A stretch of DNA of 64,000 nt from NCBI RefSeq assembly GCF_017744095.1, contig NZ_JAGHQX010000001.1:806001-870000 (forward strand), given 5' to 3'. This DNA comes from Shimia sp. R10_1. GTDB lineage: Bacteria; Pseudomonadota; Alphaproteobacteria; Rhodobacterales; Rhodobacteraceae. The notes below the pieces were generated by a model. It saw only the letters and a program-made list of their open reading frames with translations. It did no database searches and was not told the origin of the DNA. Made by a program: the position numbers and the translations under genes. This document shows positions 8,545-16,351 of the stretch, one piece after another (within the stretch, counting starts at the first letter, position 1; each line of letters opens with the position of its first letter).

Positions 8545-10016
8545 CGTGGCTGCCCCACATAGCGCCCAGCCCCTTCCGGAGCAGGCAGATCCGCCTGCGC
8601 GGCGCAGATCATCTTCAGATTGGCGGCGATCTCTTCGCTAAACGGCGCTGGCCGCCGCGTCTCAAGGCTCACATGAATCAGGATATGCTCCCCCGTCGCC
8701 AAGAGCTTTTCGCCCGCATACATCTCATGCCAGACATGCATCTTCTTGCCTTCGCCCATCAGCACGCGGGTGCGCACCTCAATCACGCTGCCCAAATGGG
8801 TCTCGTCAATGTGCCGGATATGGGTCTCGGCGGTGAAAAAGCTGCCACCCGTGGCGATATAGGCCTGATCACAGCCGATGATCTCCATCAGCCGGTCAGT
8901 GGCATCGGCAAAGGCATGCAGATAGCGGCTCTCGGTCATATGCCCGTTGTAATCCAGCCAGTCGATCGGCACCGCCCGGCGCACCGTCACAATCGGCTGG
9001 CTTGGGTCCGCAATCTCGCTGGCTGTGCGCACCATGCCCGCCTCGGCAGAGAGCTTGGCGTCATGCTTGTTCAGCACCGCACCGGAGGCAAAATCCTGCG
9101 CCTTCAAGGCCCGCATCATCGACACAAGATTGTTGTCGCGAATGCGCTCCATCTCACGAATGCTCATATGGCCGGATTGTGCGTCAGACTGCCCCGCAAT
9201 CAGATCCACCAGCTCTTCGGTGAACTCCGGCACATCCATCAGCTTGGTCCAGGGCCATTCCAGCGCAGGGCCAAACTGCGCCATAAAATGCTTCATCCCG
9301 GCCTCGCCACCCGCCACGCGATAGGTGTCAAACAGCCCCATCTGCGCCCAGCGAATGCCAAAGCCCATGCGGATCGCCTCATCAATCTCCTCGGTGGTGG
9401 CAATCCCGTCTTTCACCAGCCACAGCGCCTCACGCCACACCGCCTCCAGGAAGCGATCCGCAATATGGGCATCAATCTCCTTGCGCACATGCAGCGGGAA
9501 CATCCCCACCCCGGACAAAATCTCTTTCACACGCGCCACCATCTCCGGTGGGTTTTTCTCGGTGGGCACCACCTCTACAAGCGGCATCAGGTAGACCGGA
9601 TTAAACGGATGGGTCACCACAATCTGCGCCGGTCGCGTCGCACAGCCCTGCAGCTCGCTCGGTTTAAAGCCACTGGTGGAGCTGCCAATGATGGCCTCCT
9701 CGGCGCAATGCTCCTGCAGCGTCTGATAGACCTTCCGCTTCAGCTCCAGCCGCTCGGGCACGCTCTCCTGAATCCAAGCCGCGCCGTCCACAGCTTCAGA
9801 CATGGTCTCATGAAAACTTAGCGTCCCCTCGGCTGGCAAAGCCGTGTCACTCAACCCCGGCAGGCTCACCCGCGCATTGGCAATCACCTCGCCAATCTTG
9901 CGCTCTGCCTCCGGGTCCGGATCAAACACCCGCACATCCCAACCATTGAGCAGAAACCGCGCCGCCCATCCGCCGCCAATCACCCCGCCGCCAATAATCG
10001 CTGCTGTCTTTGTCAT
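8541..10016 (-). CDS. Carnitine 3-dehydrogenase fused to a thioesterase
   Basis: Oxidises L-carnitine to 3-dehydrocarnitine with NAD+. The first ~320 residues are a 3-hydroxyacyl-CoA-dehydrogenase-like fold: Rossmann motif IGGGVIGGGWAARFL, conserved STSGFKPSEL and HPFNPVYLMPLVEVV. The last ~150 residues are a hot-dog thioesterase with the core DYNGHMTESRYLHAFADATD. In Pseudomonas the equivalent activities (CdhA and the betainyl-CoA thioesterase CdhB) are separate proteins; here they form one 491-residue chain. The frame reaches 10034, but the ATG at 10016 has GGAAAGGA eight bases upstream, and that site lies inside the longer version, so I chose 10016. Confidence 0.92.
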   Translation of the reverse strand: MTKTAAIIGGGVIGGGWAARFLLNGWDVRVFDPDPEAERKIGEVIANARVSLPGLSDTALPAEGTLSFHETMSEAVDGAAWIQESVPERLELKRKVYQTLQEHCAEEAIIGSSTSGFKPSELQGCATRPAQIVVTHPFNPVYLMPLVEVVPTEKNPPEMVARVKEILSGVGMFPLHVRKEIDAHIADRFLEAVWREALWLVKDGIATTEEIDEAIRMGFGIRWAQMGLFDTYRVAGGEAGMKHFMAQFGPALEWPWTKLMDVPEFTEELVDLIAGQSDAQSGHMSIREMERIRDNNLVSMMRALKAQDFASGAVLNKHDAKLSAEAGMVRTASEIADPSQPIVTVRRAVPIDWLDYNGHMTESRYLHAFADATDRLMEIIGCDQAYIATGGSFFTAETHIRHIDETHLGSVIEVRTRVLMGEGKKMHVWHEMYAGEKLLATGEHILIHVSLETRRPAPFSEEIAANLKMICAAQADLPAPEGAGRYVGQPR

Positions 10017-10093
10017 CCCGTGTCCTTTCCGCATGATACGGGTCGCTGCACCTCTGTGCGCGCCCTAGTCTCCCTCAAAAAAGGAGACCGCCT

Positions 10094-10558
10094 ATGTCTG
10101 TTCATTTTCATCCGCTGCCCGCCGCCGAGGTGGCCGCAATCCGCGCGAGCGGCATCGACGCCTATGGCAACCCCGTGGAACGTGCGATTTGTGACGGCCC
10201 CGGTCATCCCTGCCGGTCGTGTCTGACGGAAACCGCCGCTGGGCAGCCGTTCCTCACGCTGGCCCACCGCCCCTTTGAAGGCCAAAACGCCTTCACCGAA
10301 ACCGGCCCGATCTATCTCTGTGAAAGCTGTGCTGGCACGCCGCCAAGCGCCGCCCTTCCGGCGATCCTGAGCGCGCCCAGCCATATTGTGCGCGGCTACA
10401 GCGCGGAGGAGCGCATTGTCTACGGCACCGGCCAGGTCACCCCGACGGCAGAGATCAGCGCCTATGCCGCCACACTGCTCGCGCGGGACGACATCGCCTT
10501 TGTCGATGTGCGCAGCGCCTCCAACAACTGCTTCCTGTGCCGGATCAAACCCGCCTGA
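10094..10558 (+). CDS. DUF1203 protein inserted in the carnitine locus
   Basis: The 154-residue protein matches the DUF1203 family as I recall it: an N-terminal DAYGNPVER segment, then the cysteine-rich HPCRSCL, the central AHRPFEGQNAFTETGPIYLC and a C-terminal FVDVRSASNNCFLCRI. The cysteine pairs and the single-domain size could support metal binding or redox chemistry; the function of the family is unknown. It is on the plus strand between two minus-strand carnitine genes, 77 bp from the dehydrogenase start, and is followed by its own terminator, so it is a separate transcription unit. AAAGGAG precedes the ATG. Confidence 0.82.
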   Translation: MSVHFHPLPAAEVAAIRASGIDAYGNPVERAICDGPGHPCRSCLTETAAGQPFLTLAHRPFEGQNAFTETGPIYLCESCAGTPPSAALPAILSAPSHIVRGYSAEERIVYGTGQVTPTAEISAYAATLLARDDIAFVDVRSASNNCFLCRIKPA

Positions 10559-10583
10559 AACTCGCCGCTCTGCCGCGCGCAAA

Positions 10584-10604
10584 AAAGGCCGCGCAACGGC
10601 CTTT
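10584..10604 (+). terminator. Terminator after the DUF1203 gene
   Basis: An AAAGGCCG/CGGCCTTT stem with loop CGCAA, followed by CTTAAC; the complement also has a T-run. It lies 26 bp after the DUF1203 stop and could also act on leftward transcripts. Confidence 0.7.
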
Positions 10605-10643
10605 CTTAACCATTGCAGCGCCGACTCAGGGGCCGTTTTTGGC

Positions 10644-10685
10644 ACCGACGCAATACCGTAGGGATACCGACGCGATACCGACGTG
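10644..10685. repeat. Phased 11-bp tandem repeat, tract A
   Basis: Four units in exact 11-bp register: ACCGACGCAAT, ACCGTAGGGAT, ACCGACGCGAT and a last ACCGACGTG. The tract lies in the gap between the DUF1203 terminator and the end of the beta-keto acid cleavage gene. A TTAACCA string occurs 38 bp before the first unit. A sister tract with the same unit and ending is at 55850-55891. Function unknown; the 11-bp step is one helical turn. Confidence 0.85.
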
Positions 10686-10778
10686 TTGTGTTTTTGGCCA
10701 AACAGCGCGCGGTAGGCACAAAAGCCTGCAAAGCTTACCCCGCCGCACGCAGCTGTTGCGCCGCCCTCCCGCAAGGCC

Positions 10779-11690
10779 TCAGCCCTTCGGCGCGCGTTTC
10801 ACCAAGCCAAGCTTTTCGCGCACTTCTGCCGGGCCAATCACCCGCGCGCCCATGTTCTCAATGATGGTGCCCGCGCGCTCCACAAGCTGCCAGTTTTCCG
10901 CCAGCACCCCTTTGTCGAGCCACAGATTGTCCTCCAGCCCCACGCGCACATTGCCGCCTGCCAGCACCGCAGCCGCCACATAGGCCATCTGATTGCGGCC
11001 CAGAGAAAACGCGCTAAACGTCCACTCATCCGGCACATTGTTGACCATCGCCATAAAGGTGTTGAGGTCATCCGGCGCGCCCCACGGCACGCCCATACAG
11101 AGCTGAACAAGCGCATTGGGCTCCAGCACGCCATCTTTCACAAGCTGTTTGGCATACCACAAATGCCCGGTATCAAAGGCCTCAATCTCGGGCTTAACCC
11201 CCAGATCCGTCATCATTTTTCCCATCGCCGTCAGCATGCCCGGCGTGTTGGTCATCACATAATCGGCTTCGGCAAAGTTCATTGTGCCGCAATCCAGCGT
11301 GCAGATCTCCGGCAGGCATTCCGCCACATGCGCCACCCGCTCCGTGGCCCCCACCATATCTGTGCCCGCCACGGTGGGCAGCGGGGTCTCGACACCGCCA
11401 AACACCATGTCACCGCCCATGCCAGCGGTCAGGTTCAGCACCATGTCGACCTCACTGTCGCGAATGCGGTCGGTCACCTCGCGATAGAGGCCCAGATCAC
11501 GGCTCGGCGCACCTGTTTCCGGATCACGCACATGGCAATGCACCACCGCCGCGCCCGCCTTGGCCGCCGCAATCGCGCTGTCGGCAATCTGCTTCGGGCT
11601 GCGCGGCACATGCGGGCTGCGATCCTGCGTCCCACCCGATCCGGTCACGGCACAGGTGATGAAAACCTCACGATTCATTTGCAGCGGCAT
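10779..11690 (-). CDS. Beta-keto acid cleavage enzyme (dehydrocarnitine cleavage)
   Basis: Member of the BKACE (DUF849) family, which condenses a beta-keto acid with acetyl-CoA to give a CoA ester and acetoacetate. The 303-residue protein has the family features FITCAVTGSGGTQDRSPHVP, the metal-binding HCHVRDPETGAPSRD and NLTAGMGGD. Beside a carnitine dehydrogenase and a thioesterase, the likely substrate is 3-dehydrocarnitine, giving betainyl-CoA and acetoacetate (as for CdhC in Pseudomonas). ATG at 11690 follows AAAGGA; the frame extends to 11780 but would run into the divergent regulator gene. The 74-bp gap to that gene must hold both promoters. Confidence 0.9.
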   Translation of the reverse strand: MPLQMNREVFITCAVTGSGGTQDRSPHVPRSPKQIADSAIAAAKAGAAVVHCHVRDPETGAPSRDLGLYREVTDRIRDSEVDMVLNLTAGMGGDMVFGGVETPLPTVAGTDMVGATERVAHVAECLPEICTLDCGTMNFAEADYVMTNTPGMLTAMGKMMTDLGVKPEIEAFDTGHLWYAKQLVKDGVLEPNALVQLCMGVPWGAPDDLNTFMAMVNNVPDEWTFSAFSLGRNQMAYVAAAVLAGGNVRVGLEDNLWLDKGVLAENWQLVERAGTIIENMGARVIGPAEVREKLGLVKRAPKG

Positions 11691-11764
11691 GGCGATTCCT
11701 TTCTTGCTCCTTGCCCAACCGTACTGCTCTTGCGGCGCAACACTTTTCACCTTACGAAAATTAC

Positions 11765-12742
11765 ATGACTGAATCCGCAAAAATTGGCGTTTTTCACCCT
11801 AATCCCGCGCCGCTCAACACCGCCATTCTGGTGCTGGATGAGTGCAACACGCTGAGCTTTGCCGCCACCGTCGACCCCATGCGCGCCGCCAACCGCCGCG
11901 CCGGAAAAACGCTCTTCAAATGGCAGTTCTTCACGGCTGAAGGCACACCCGCTGCGCTCACAAGCGGCCTTGAAATCACCGGCCCTGCGCTGTCTGAGCT
12001 GGACAGATGTGATCTATTGTTTGTGGTGGCGGGTTTCCGTCTGGAGGAACAATCCACCCCGCGCCTGCGCGCCTCGCTGCGCCGTATTTACAATGCAGGC
12101 GCCTCGCTCGCCGCCATCGATGGCGGCCCCTGGCTACTTGCCCGCGCAGGGCTGCTCGATGGTCATGAGGCCACCACCCACTGGGAAGACCTCGAAAAAT
12201 TCTCTCAACAGTTTCCGCAGGTTAAAACGCTTCAGGACCGGTTTTGCCTGTCAGGGCGCATCGCCACCTCGGGCGGCGCAAGCCCCTGCATCGACATGAT
12301 GCTGCACCTGATTGCCAGCCGTTTCAGCCCCGATCTGGCCCGCCGTGTTGGAAGCGCCTTTCTCTATGATCCAATGCCCTCTCAGGCACAAAGCCCCACC
12401 TCAACCCCGCGCCAGATGCGCCAGCACCCGCAGGTCGGGCGCGCGCTGGATGTCATGGCCCGCGCGCTTGACACGCCGCTCTCCATCCCCGCTATCGCCT
12501 CCATCATCGGCACCTCAACCCGCACGCTGGAGATGCGCTTTGCCGCGCATTTGAACAGCTCCCCACAGGCCACATATCTGCATCTGCGCCTTGAAGAAGC
12601 CCTCCGCCTCGCCACAGACACCCGCCTGACAGTACGCGACATTGCGCTGGCAACAGGCTTCAACAGCCCCACCAGCTTCGCCCGCGCCTTCAAAAACGCC
12701 CACGGCAAGTCTGTCCGCGACCTGCGCCGCAGTCGAATCTAA
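11765..12742 (+). CDS. GlxA-family AraC-type regulator (CdhR-like)
   Basis: A 325-residue transcription factor with an N-terminal DJ-1/PfpI-like ligand domain (about residues 15-185, ending with the conserved TSGGASPCIDMMLHLI) and a C-terminal AraC helix-turn-helix pair (about 220-320, with LATDTRLTVRDIALATGF and SPTSFARAFKNAHGKSV). Such regulators activate carnitine and glycine betaine genes in Pseudomonas (CdhR, GbdR). Divergent from the dehydrocarnitine cleavage gene with a 74-bp shared control region, so it most likely responds to carnitine or a derivative. I chose ATG at 11765; the frame reaches a TTG at 11711. Confidence 0.88.
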   Translation: MTESAKIGVFHPNPAPLNTAILVLDECNTLSFAATVDPMRAANRRAGKTLFKWQFFTAEGTPAALTSGLEITGPALSELDRCDLLFVVAGFRLEEQSTPRLRASLRRIYNAGASLAAIDGGPWLLARAGLLDGHEATTHWEDLEKFSQQFPQVKTLQDRFCLSGRIATSGGASPCIDMMLHLIASRFSPDLARRVGSAFLYDPMPSQAQSPTSTPRQMRQHPQVGRALDVMARALDTPLSIPAIASIIGTSTRTLEMRFAAHLNSSPQATYLHLRLEEALRLATDTRLTVRDIALATGFNSPTSFARAFKNAHGKSVRDLRRSRI

Positions 12743-12743
12743 C

Positions 12744-12785
12744 TCCTTCATTTTGCTAAAAATACTCCCGCCGGCGGCATCGAAG
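12744..12785. repeat. Dispersed intergenic element, copy 1
   Basis: Contains CATTTTGCTAAAAATACTCC and then CGCCGGCGGCATC. It fills the 45-bp gap between two convergent genes. It resembles the elements at 32903-32930 and 49910-49951, most clearly the CGCCGGNGGCATC part of the latter. It may act as a bidirectional 3' element. Confidence 0.6.
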
Positions 12786-12787
12786 TT

Positions 12788-14236
12788 TTAGCGCGCAGCC
12801 GCCAAGATGCCATCCACATCCAGATGTGTTTCCACATGATCTGCCAGACGATCCAGCACCGCCTGCACGGTGACGTCATAGCCCTCATTGCCCACCTGCG
12901 CACCCAGCGCAGTCAGCCAGGCCCGGCGGAAGACATCATCGCGGAACATGCCGTGCAGATAGCTCCCCGACACCTGCCCACCCGCAGAAACCGCGCCCTC
13001 ATCACGCCCGTCCACCTGCGCAAAGGGCCGCGCCCGATCCGGCCCATCCGTGCGCCCGATGTGGATTTCATAGCCCCGGAAGGCCTCGCCAGAGGCCACA
13101 TGCACGGCTTCGGTTTCCGTCAGACGTTTGTCCGGTGTCATCACCGTTTCCACGTCCAAGAGCCCAAGGCCTTCGGTTTCTCCAGCCGGGCCTTCGATGC
13201 CCTCAGGGTCCTTCACAACCGTGCCAAGCATCTGATATCCGCCACAAATCCCAAGAACATGGCCACCGCGCCGCACATGCGCGGCCAGATCAACATCCCA
13301 GCCCTGCTCCCGCAGAAACGCCAGATCACCACGGGTCGACTTGCTGCCCGGAATGATCACCACATCCGCATCGCCAGGAATCGGCTCACCCGCCCGCAAC
13401 ATGGTCAGCGACACGCCCGGCTCCTGCGCCAGCGGGTCCAGATCGTCAAAATTCGCAATCCGCGACAACCCCAGACAAACCACTTTCAAGCCGCCGTCCC
13501 GCTCGGCATTCTTGATATCAAGCGCATCTTCGGCGGGTAGTTTCCATGCCTCCCCGAAATAAGGCAACACCCCAAAACCATCCCAGCCTGTGGTCTCTTT
13601 GATCAGATCATAGCCATCATCAAACAGGCTCGGATCACCGCGAAATTTGTTGATCAGGAAGCCCACAACCAGCGCGGCGTCCTCTTCCGAAATCACCGCC
13701 TGCGTCCCGACAACCTGTGCAATCACGCCGCCCCGGTCGATGTCTCCAGCCAGCACCACAGGCACCTCTGCGGCCTGTGCAAAGCCCATATTGGCGATGT
13801 CTCCGGCCCGCAGATTGACCTCCGCCGGGCTGCCCGCGCCTTCTACAATCACCAGATCACTCTGCGATTTCAACCGGTTAAAGCTCTCAAGCACCGCCTC
13901 AAGCAACTGCGGTTTAAGCTTGGCATACTCCCGCGCCTTCACCGTGGTCAGCCGCTTGCCCTGCACCACCACTTGCGAGCCCACATCGGTTTCCGGCTTC
14001 AACAGCACCGGGTTCATATCCACGGTCAGCGCCTTGCCGCAGGCCAGCGCCTGCAACGCCTGCGCCCGGCCGATCTCGCCGCCATCAGAGGTCACAGCCG
14101 CATTGTTGGACATGTTTTGCGGCTTGAACGGTGCCACAGACAGCCCCCGCCGCGCCGCCGCCCGGCACAACCCCGCCACAAGCATCGACTTGCCCACATT
14201 GGAGCCCGTGCCCTGAATCATAATTGCCTTGCCCAT
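12788..14236 (-). CDS. cobQ: Cobyric acid synthase
   Basis: Amidates the b, d, e and g side chains of adenosylcobyrinate a,c-diamide using glutamine and ATP. The 482-residue protein has the ATP-binding [20 protein letters not shown] at the start, [16 protein letters not shown], and a C-terminal class I amidotransferase domain with the catalytic Cys in [13 protein letters not shown] and a later SYLHGMF. Last gene of a leftward operon with cobO, a YdjM-like gene and two Lin0512 genes; only 3 bp separate it from the upstream Lin0512 gene. Confidence 0.96.
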   Translation of the reverse strand: MGKAIMIQGTGSNVGKSMLVAGLCRAAARRGLSVAPFKPQNMSNNAAVTSDGGEIGRAQALQALACGKALTVDMNPVLLKPETDVGSQVVVQGKRLTTVKAREYAKLKPQLLEAVLESFNRLKSQSDLVIVEGAGSPAEVNLRAGDIANMGFAQAAEVPVVLAGDIDRGGVIAQVVGTQAVISEEDAALVVGFLINKFRGDPSLFDDGYDLIKETTGWDGFGVLPYFGEAWKLPAEDALDIKNAERDGGLKVVCLGLSRIANFDDLDPLAQEPGVSLTMLRAGEPIPGDADVVIIPGSKSTRGDLAFLREQGWDVDLAAHVRRGGHVLGICGGYQMLGTVVKDPEGIEGPAGETEGLGLLDVETVMTPDKRLTETEAVHVASGEAFRGYEIHIGRTDGPDRARPFAQVDGRDEGAVSAGGQVSGSYLHGMFRDDVFRRAWLTALGAQVGNEGYDVTVQAVLDRLADHVETHLDVDGILAAAR

Positions 14237-14239
14237 GGC

Positions 14240-14584
14240 TCAGCCCTGTTTTGGGAGGAAGGCCTCCACCGCCGCTGAGGCAATGACAAGCACGTTTCCG
14301 TCATCGGGATTTGTCACATTCATCCCACCAAAGACCGCTTTCACCGCCGCGCACCCGCGTGGCAAATTCTTAACCAATGCGTCACAATCCACCTCTTCCG
14401 GTGCCTGTACCCCCACCGTCACCTGCACCCGCATCTCTTTGGAATCCTTACCCAAAGAGGCAAACATCGGGATCGAAGAATGGCGAATCGCATCCTCGAT
14501 CGCACGGGCCGCAGCCTTGGTGTAATCCTGTCCGTATTGGTCGTTGCCCATGCCCATTTCGATGATGAAACGCTGCTCGCTCAT
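14240..14584 (-). CDS. Lin0512-family protein (copy a)
   Basis: The 114-residue protein matches the Lin0512 family, known to occur near cobalamin genes but with no assigned function. Visible shared features are the N-terminal FIIEMGMGNDQYGQDYTKAA, the HSSIP turn, and the C-terminal NPDDGNVLVIASAAVEAFLP. Its paralogue directly upstream has the same layout (EFGMGSSLRRQDYTEAASRA, then DGGNPTVMANVAISV), so the pair may form a hetero-oligomer. The ATG overlaps the stop of copy b by four bases. Both sit between cobO and cobQ in one operon, which suggests a role in corrinoid handling or synthesis; this is inference. Confidence 0.85.
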   Translation of the reverse strand: MSEQRFIIEMGMGNDQYGQDYTKAAARAIEDAIRHSSIPMFASLGKDSKEMRVQVTVGVQAPEEVDCDALVKNLPRGCAAVKAVFGGMNVTNPDDGNVLVIASAAVEAFLPKQG

Positions 14585-14928
14585 GCCGCGACCTCCACAT
14601 CCAAAGCCACCGAAATCGCCACATTGGCCATCACCGTTGGGTTGCCCCCATCCGTGCGCGGCACGTCCAGCCCGCCTTTGACCGGCACAACCGTGACCCG
14701 CCCATAAGGGAAGATCGCCGCAATCACCGCGGTGTCAATCTGCTCCGGTTGCTGCACCGCCACCTCAACGGTGATGATCATCTCTGATTTGTCCTTGCCA
14801 AAAAGCTCCGCCAGATTGATCGAATTGTGCCACAGCGCATCTTTCACAGCCCGGCTCGCCGCCTCGGTATAGTCCTGACGTCTGAGCGAAGAGCCCATGC
14901 CAAATTCGGTGAGCAGACGTTTGATCAT
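14581..14928 (-). CDS. Lin0512-family protein (copy b)
   Basis: A 115-residue paralogue of the following gene, with the same layout: LLTEFGMGSSLRRQDYTEAA at the N-terminus, the HNSINLAELFGKDKSEM segment and a C-terminal DGGNPTVMANVAISVALDV. By eye roughly a third of positions match copy a, so the duplication is old. It is joined to both neighbours by four-base ATGA overlaps, giving tight translational coupling in the cobO-cobQ operon. No catalytic residues can be named. It is probably a partner subunit of copy a. Confidence 0.85.
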   Translation of the reverse strand: MIKRLLTEFGMGSSLRRQDYTEAASRAVKDALWHNSINLAELFGKDKSEMIITVEVAVQQPEQIDTAVIAAIFPYGRVTVVPVKGGLDVPRTDGGNPTVMANVAISVALDVEVAA

Positions 14929-15395
14929 TCAGATCTTCCTTTGAAATTTGAACGGACAAAGACGATCAAGGCTATGGCAACCAAAGCAAGTTCTACCTTG
15001 AAAGTCCAATGGGACAAGAACGACTTAATCCAGTGATCATGGGTTGCTTGCACAGTCACAAGCGTCATCGAAACCTCAGAAAAGGGCCAGCCCCAGGTCA
15101 CCTTCCCAGCGATGCTGTCTAGCGCAAGATGCAAAAGCCCGCCGGCTCCAAGCCCTATCAGGAACCCCGCCTTAAAAAGCGCCCCGATAAGAAGTACAGC
15201 GGCCCATAAAATCGGGCGATGTGTCAGATAGTCGTGATGATGTGTACTGCCCTGATCGACCAAGTAGAACCACAACATATCCAAATCGGGCACCACACTC
15301 CCAAGCAAAACACCCCAGAAAACCGTGCGCGACGCACGCGCAACTACAGGCGATTTCGCGAAGAGATATCCAGCAGGAAGGTGCCCGATGAACAT
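14925..15395 (-). CDS. YdjM-like membrane-bound putative metal hydrolase
   Basis: The 156-residue protein resembles the YdjM/DUF457 family of inner-membrane proteins annotated as metal-dependent hydrolases. It shows the family-like GHLPAGYL start, a VPDLDMLWFYL segment, the His-rich HHHDYLTHRP and GGLLHLALDSI with a conserved His-Asp pair, and about four membrane segments. Its stop overlaps the ATG of the Lin0512 copy b gene, and it begins 3 bp after cobO ends, so it is an integral part of the leftward cob operon. A role in cobalamin synthesis has not been shown to my knowledge; it could be a passenger. Confidence 0.8.
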   Translation of the reverse strand: MFIGHLPAGYLFAKSPVVARASRTVFWGVLLGSVVPDLDMLWFYLVDQGSTHHHDYLTHRPILWAAVLLIGALFKAGFLIGLGAGGLLHLALDSIAGKVTWGWPFSEVSMTLVTVQATHDHWIKSFLSHWTFKVELALVAIALIVFVRSNFKGRSE

Positions 15396-15398
15396 GCT

Positions 15399-16016
15399 TT
15401 AAAATTCCACCCCCGCCTGCGCCTTGATGCCATCGCGGAACGGATGTTTCAGCAGGGTCATCTCTGTTACCAGATCAGCGGCCTCGATCAGCTCCGGCTT
15501 GGCATTGCGGCCAGTCAAAAGAACGTGAGTCATCTCCGGCTTTTCGCTCAGCAGAAAATCGACCACTTTGTCGATGTTGAGATAGTCATTGCGCAGCGCG
15601 ATGTTGATTTCATCCAGCATCACAAAGCGGTTCTCAGGGTTGCGGATCAGCTCCTTGGCCAATTCCCAGCCTGCTTCTGCTTTGGCAATGTCGCGCTCCC
15701 GGTCCTGCGTTTCCCAGGTAAACCCTTCCCCTGACACATGAAATTTCACTTCTTCCGGGAAATGCTCTTCCAGAAAGGCCCGCTCACCCGTGGCCATCGC
15801 GCCTTTGATGAACTGTACCACAGCCACCGGCATGCCATGTGCGATACAGCGCATAATCATGCCAAAGCCCGACGAGCTTTTGCCTTTGCCCGGCCCGGTG
15901 TGCACGATGATCAGACCTTTTTCCTCGGTCTTGGTGGCCATCATACGGTCCCGCGCTGCCTTGATTTTGGCCATCTTGGCCTTGTGGCGTTCGTTCTGAT
16001 CCGTGTTTTCAGACAT
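15399..16016 (-). CDS. cobO: Cob(I)yrinic acid a,c-diamide adenosyltransferase
   Basis: Transfers the adenosyl group of ATP to the cobalt of reduced cobyrinate diamide. The 205-residue protein has a P-loop in HTGPGKGKSSSGFG (about residues 40-53), VQFIKGAMATGE and the conserved VMLDEINIAL and THVLLTGRNA. The frame continues upstream to 16055, but the ATG at 16016 follows GGAGAGG by six bases. It is the first gene of the leftward cob operon and is divergent from the riboswitch-controlled operon; the two starts are 336 bp apart. Confidence 0.95.
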   Translation of the reverse strand: MSENTDQNERHKAKMAKIKAARDRMMATKTEEKGLIIVHTGPGKGKSSSGFGMIMRCIAHGMPVAVVQFIKGAMATGERAFLEEHFPEEVKFHVSGEGFTWETQDRERDIAKAEAGWELAKELIRNPENRFVMLDEINIALRNDYLNIDKVVDFLLSEKPEMTHVLLTGRNAKPELIEAADLVTEMTLLKHPFRDGIKAQAGVEF

Positions 16017-16070
16017 TCGTGCCTCTCCGTTCCCGCTTGACTTGGCCGCAATCATTGCCCATTCGAGGTG

Positions 16071-16262
16071 TCGTTGGTTCCTGCTCCCTCGGGGCAGGTG
16101 AAAAGGGAATGTGAAACGGGTCCGACGTCAAGGCCCAAAGCGCAGCCGCCCCCGCGACCGTGACCGGAGAGGTCCGCCACAGCCACTGGAGCGATCCGGG
16201 AAGGCAGGAGGGCCACCAGAGCGCAGGCTCTGAAATCTGCAAGCCGGGAGACCTGCCAGCGG
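16071..16262 (+). ncRNA. Cobalamin (AdoCbl-type) riboswitch
   Basis: The sequence carries the conserved landmarks in order: the GGTTCCTGCTCC / GGGGCAGG P2-like arm, GGTGAAAAGGGAA, the GCCACTGG segment at 16192-16199, and the B12 box AAGCCGGGAGACCTGCC at 16241-16257. Only the plus strand reads this way. It precedes the DUF1636-cobW-cobN-cobG-cobH-cobI-cobJ operon, so high cobalamin should repress these genes. The boundaries are by eye and may be off by ten bases. Confidence 0.9.
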
Positions 16263-16276
16263 AGAAGACATAAACC

Positions 16277-16343
16277 GGACGGGGTGTTTCGGTGTTGGGC
16301 TCTCTTGATGATGTCCCGTGTGCCCCCGTCCCTGAAAAGGGAC
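16277..16343 (+). promoter_or_regulatory. Riboswitch expression platform with two exclusive helices
   Basis: GGACGGGG (16277-16284) can pair with CCCCGTCC (16324-16331). The overlapping GTCCCT (16328-16333) can instead close a GAAA-loop hairpin with AGGGAC (16338-16343), which contains the Shine-Dalgarno AAGGGA of the ATG at 16352. The two helices share GTCC and cannot coexist, which fits translational control. Confidence 0.7.
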
Positions 16344-16351
16344 CAAAACTG

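Noticed and set aside
8673-9821. Open frame of 382 codons on the plus strand
   Set aside because: Antisense to the carnitine dehydrogenase-thioesterase gene.
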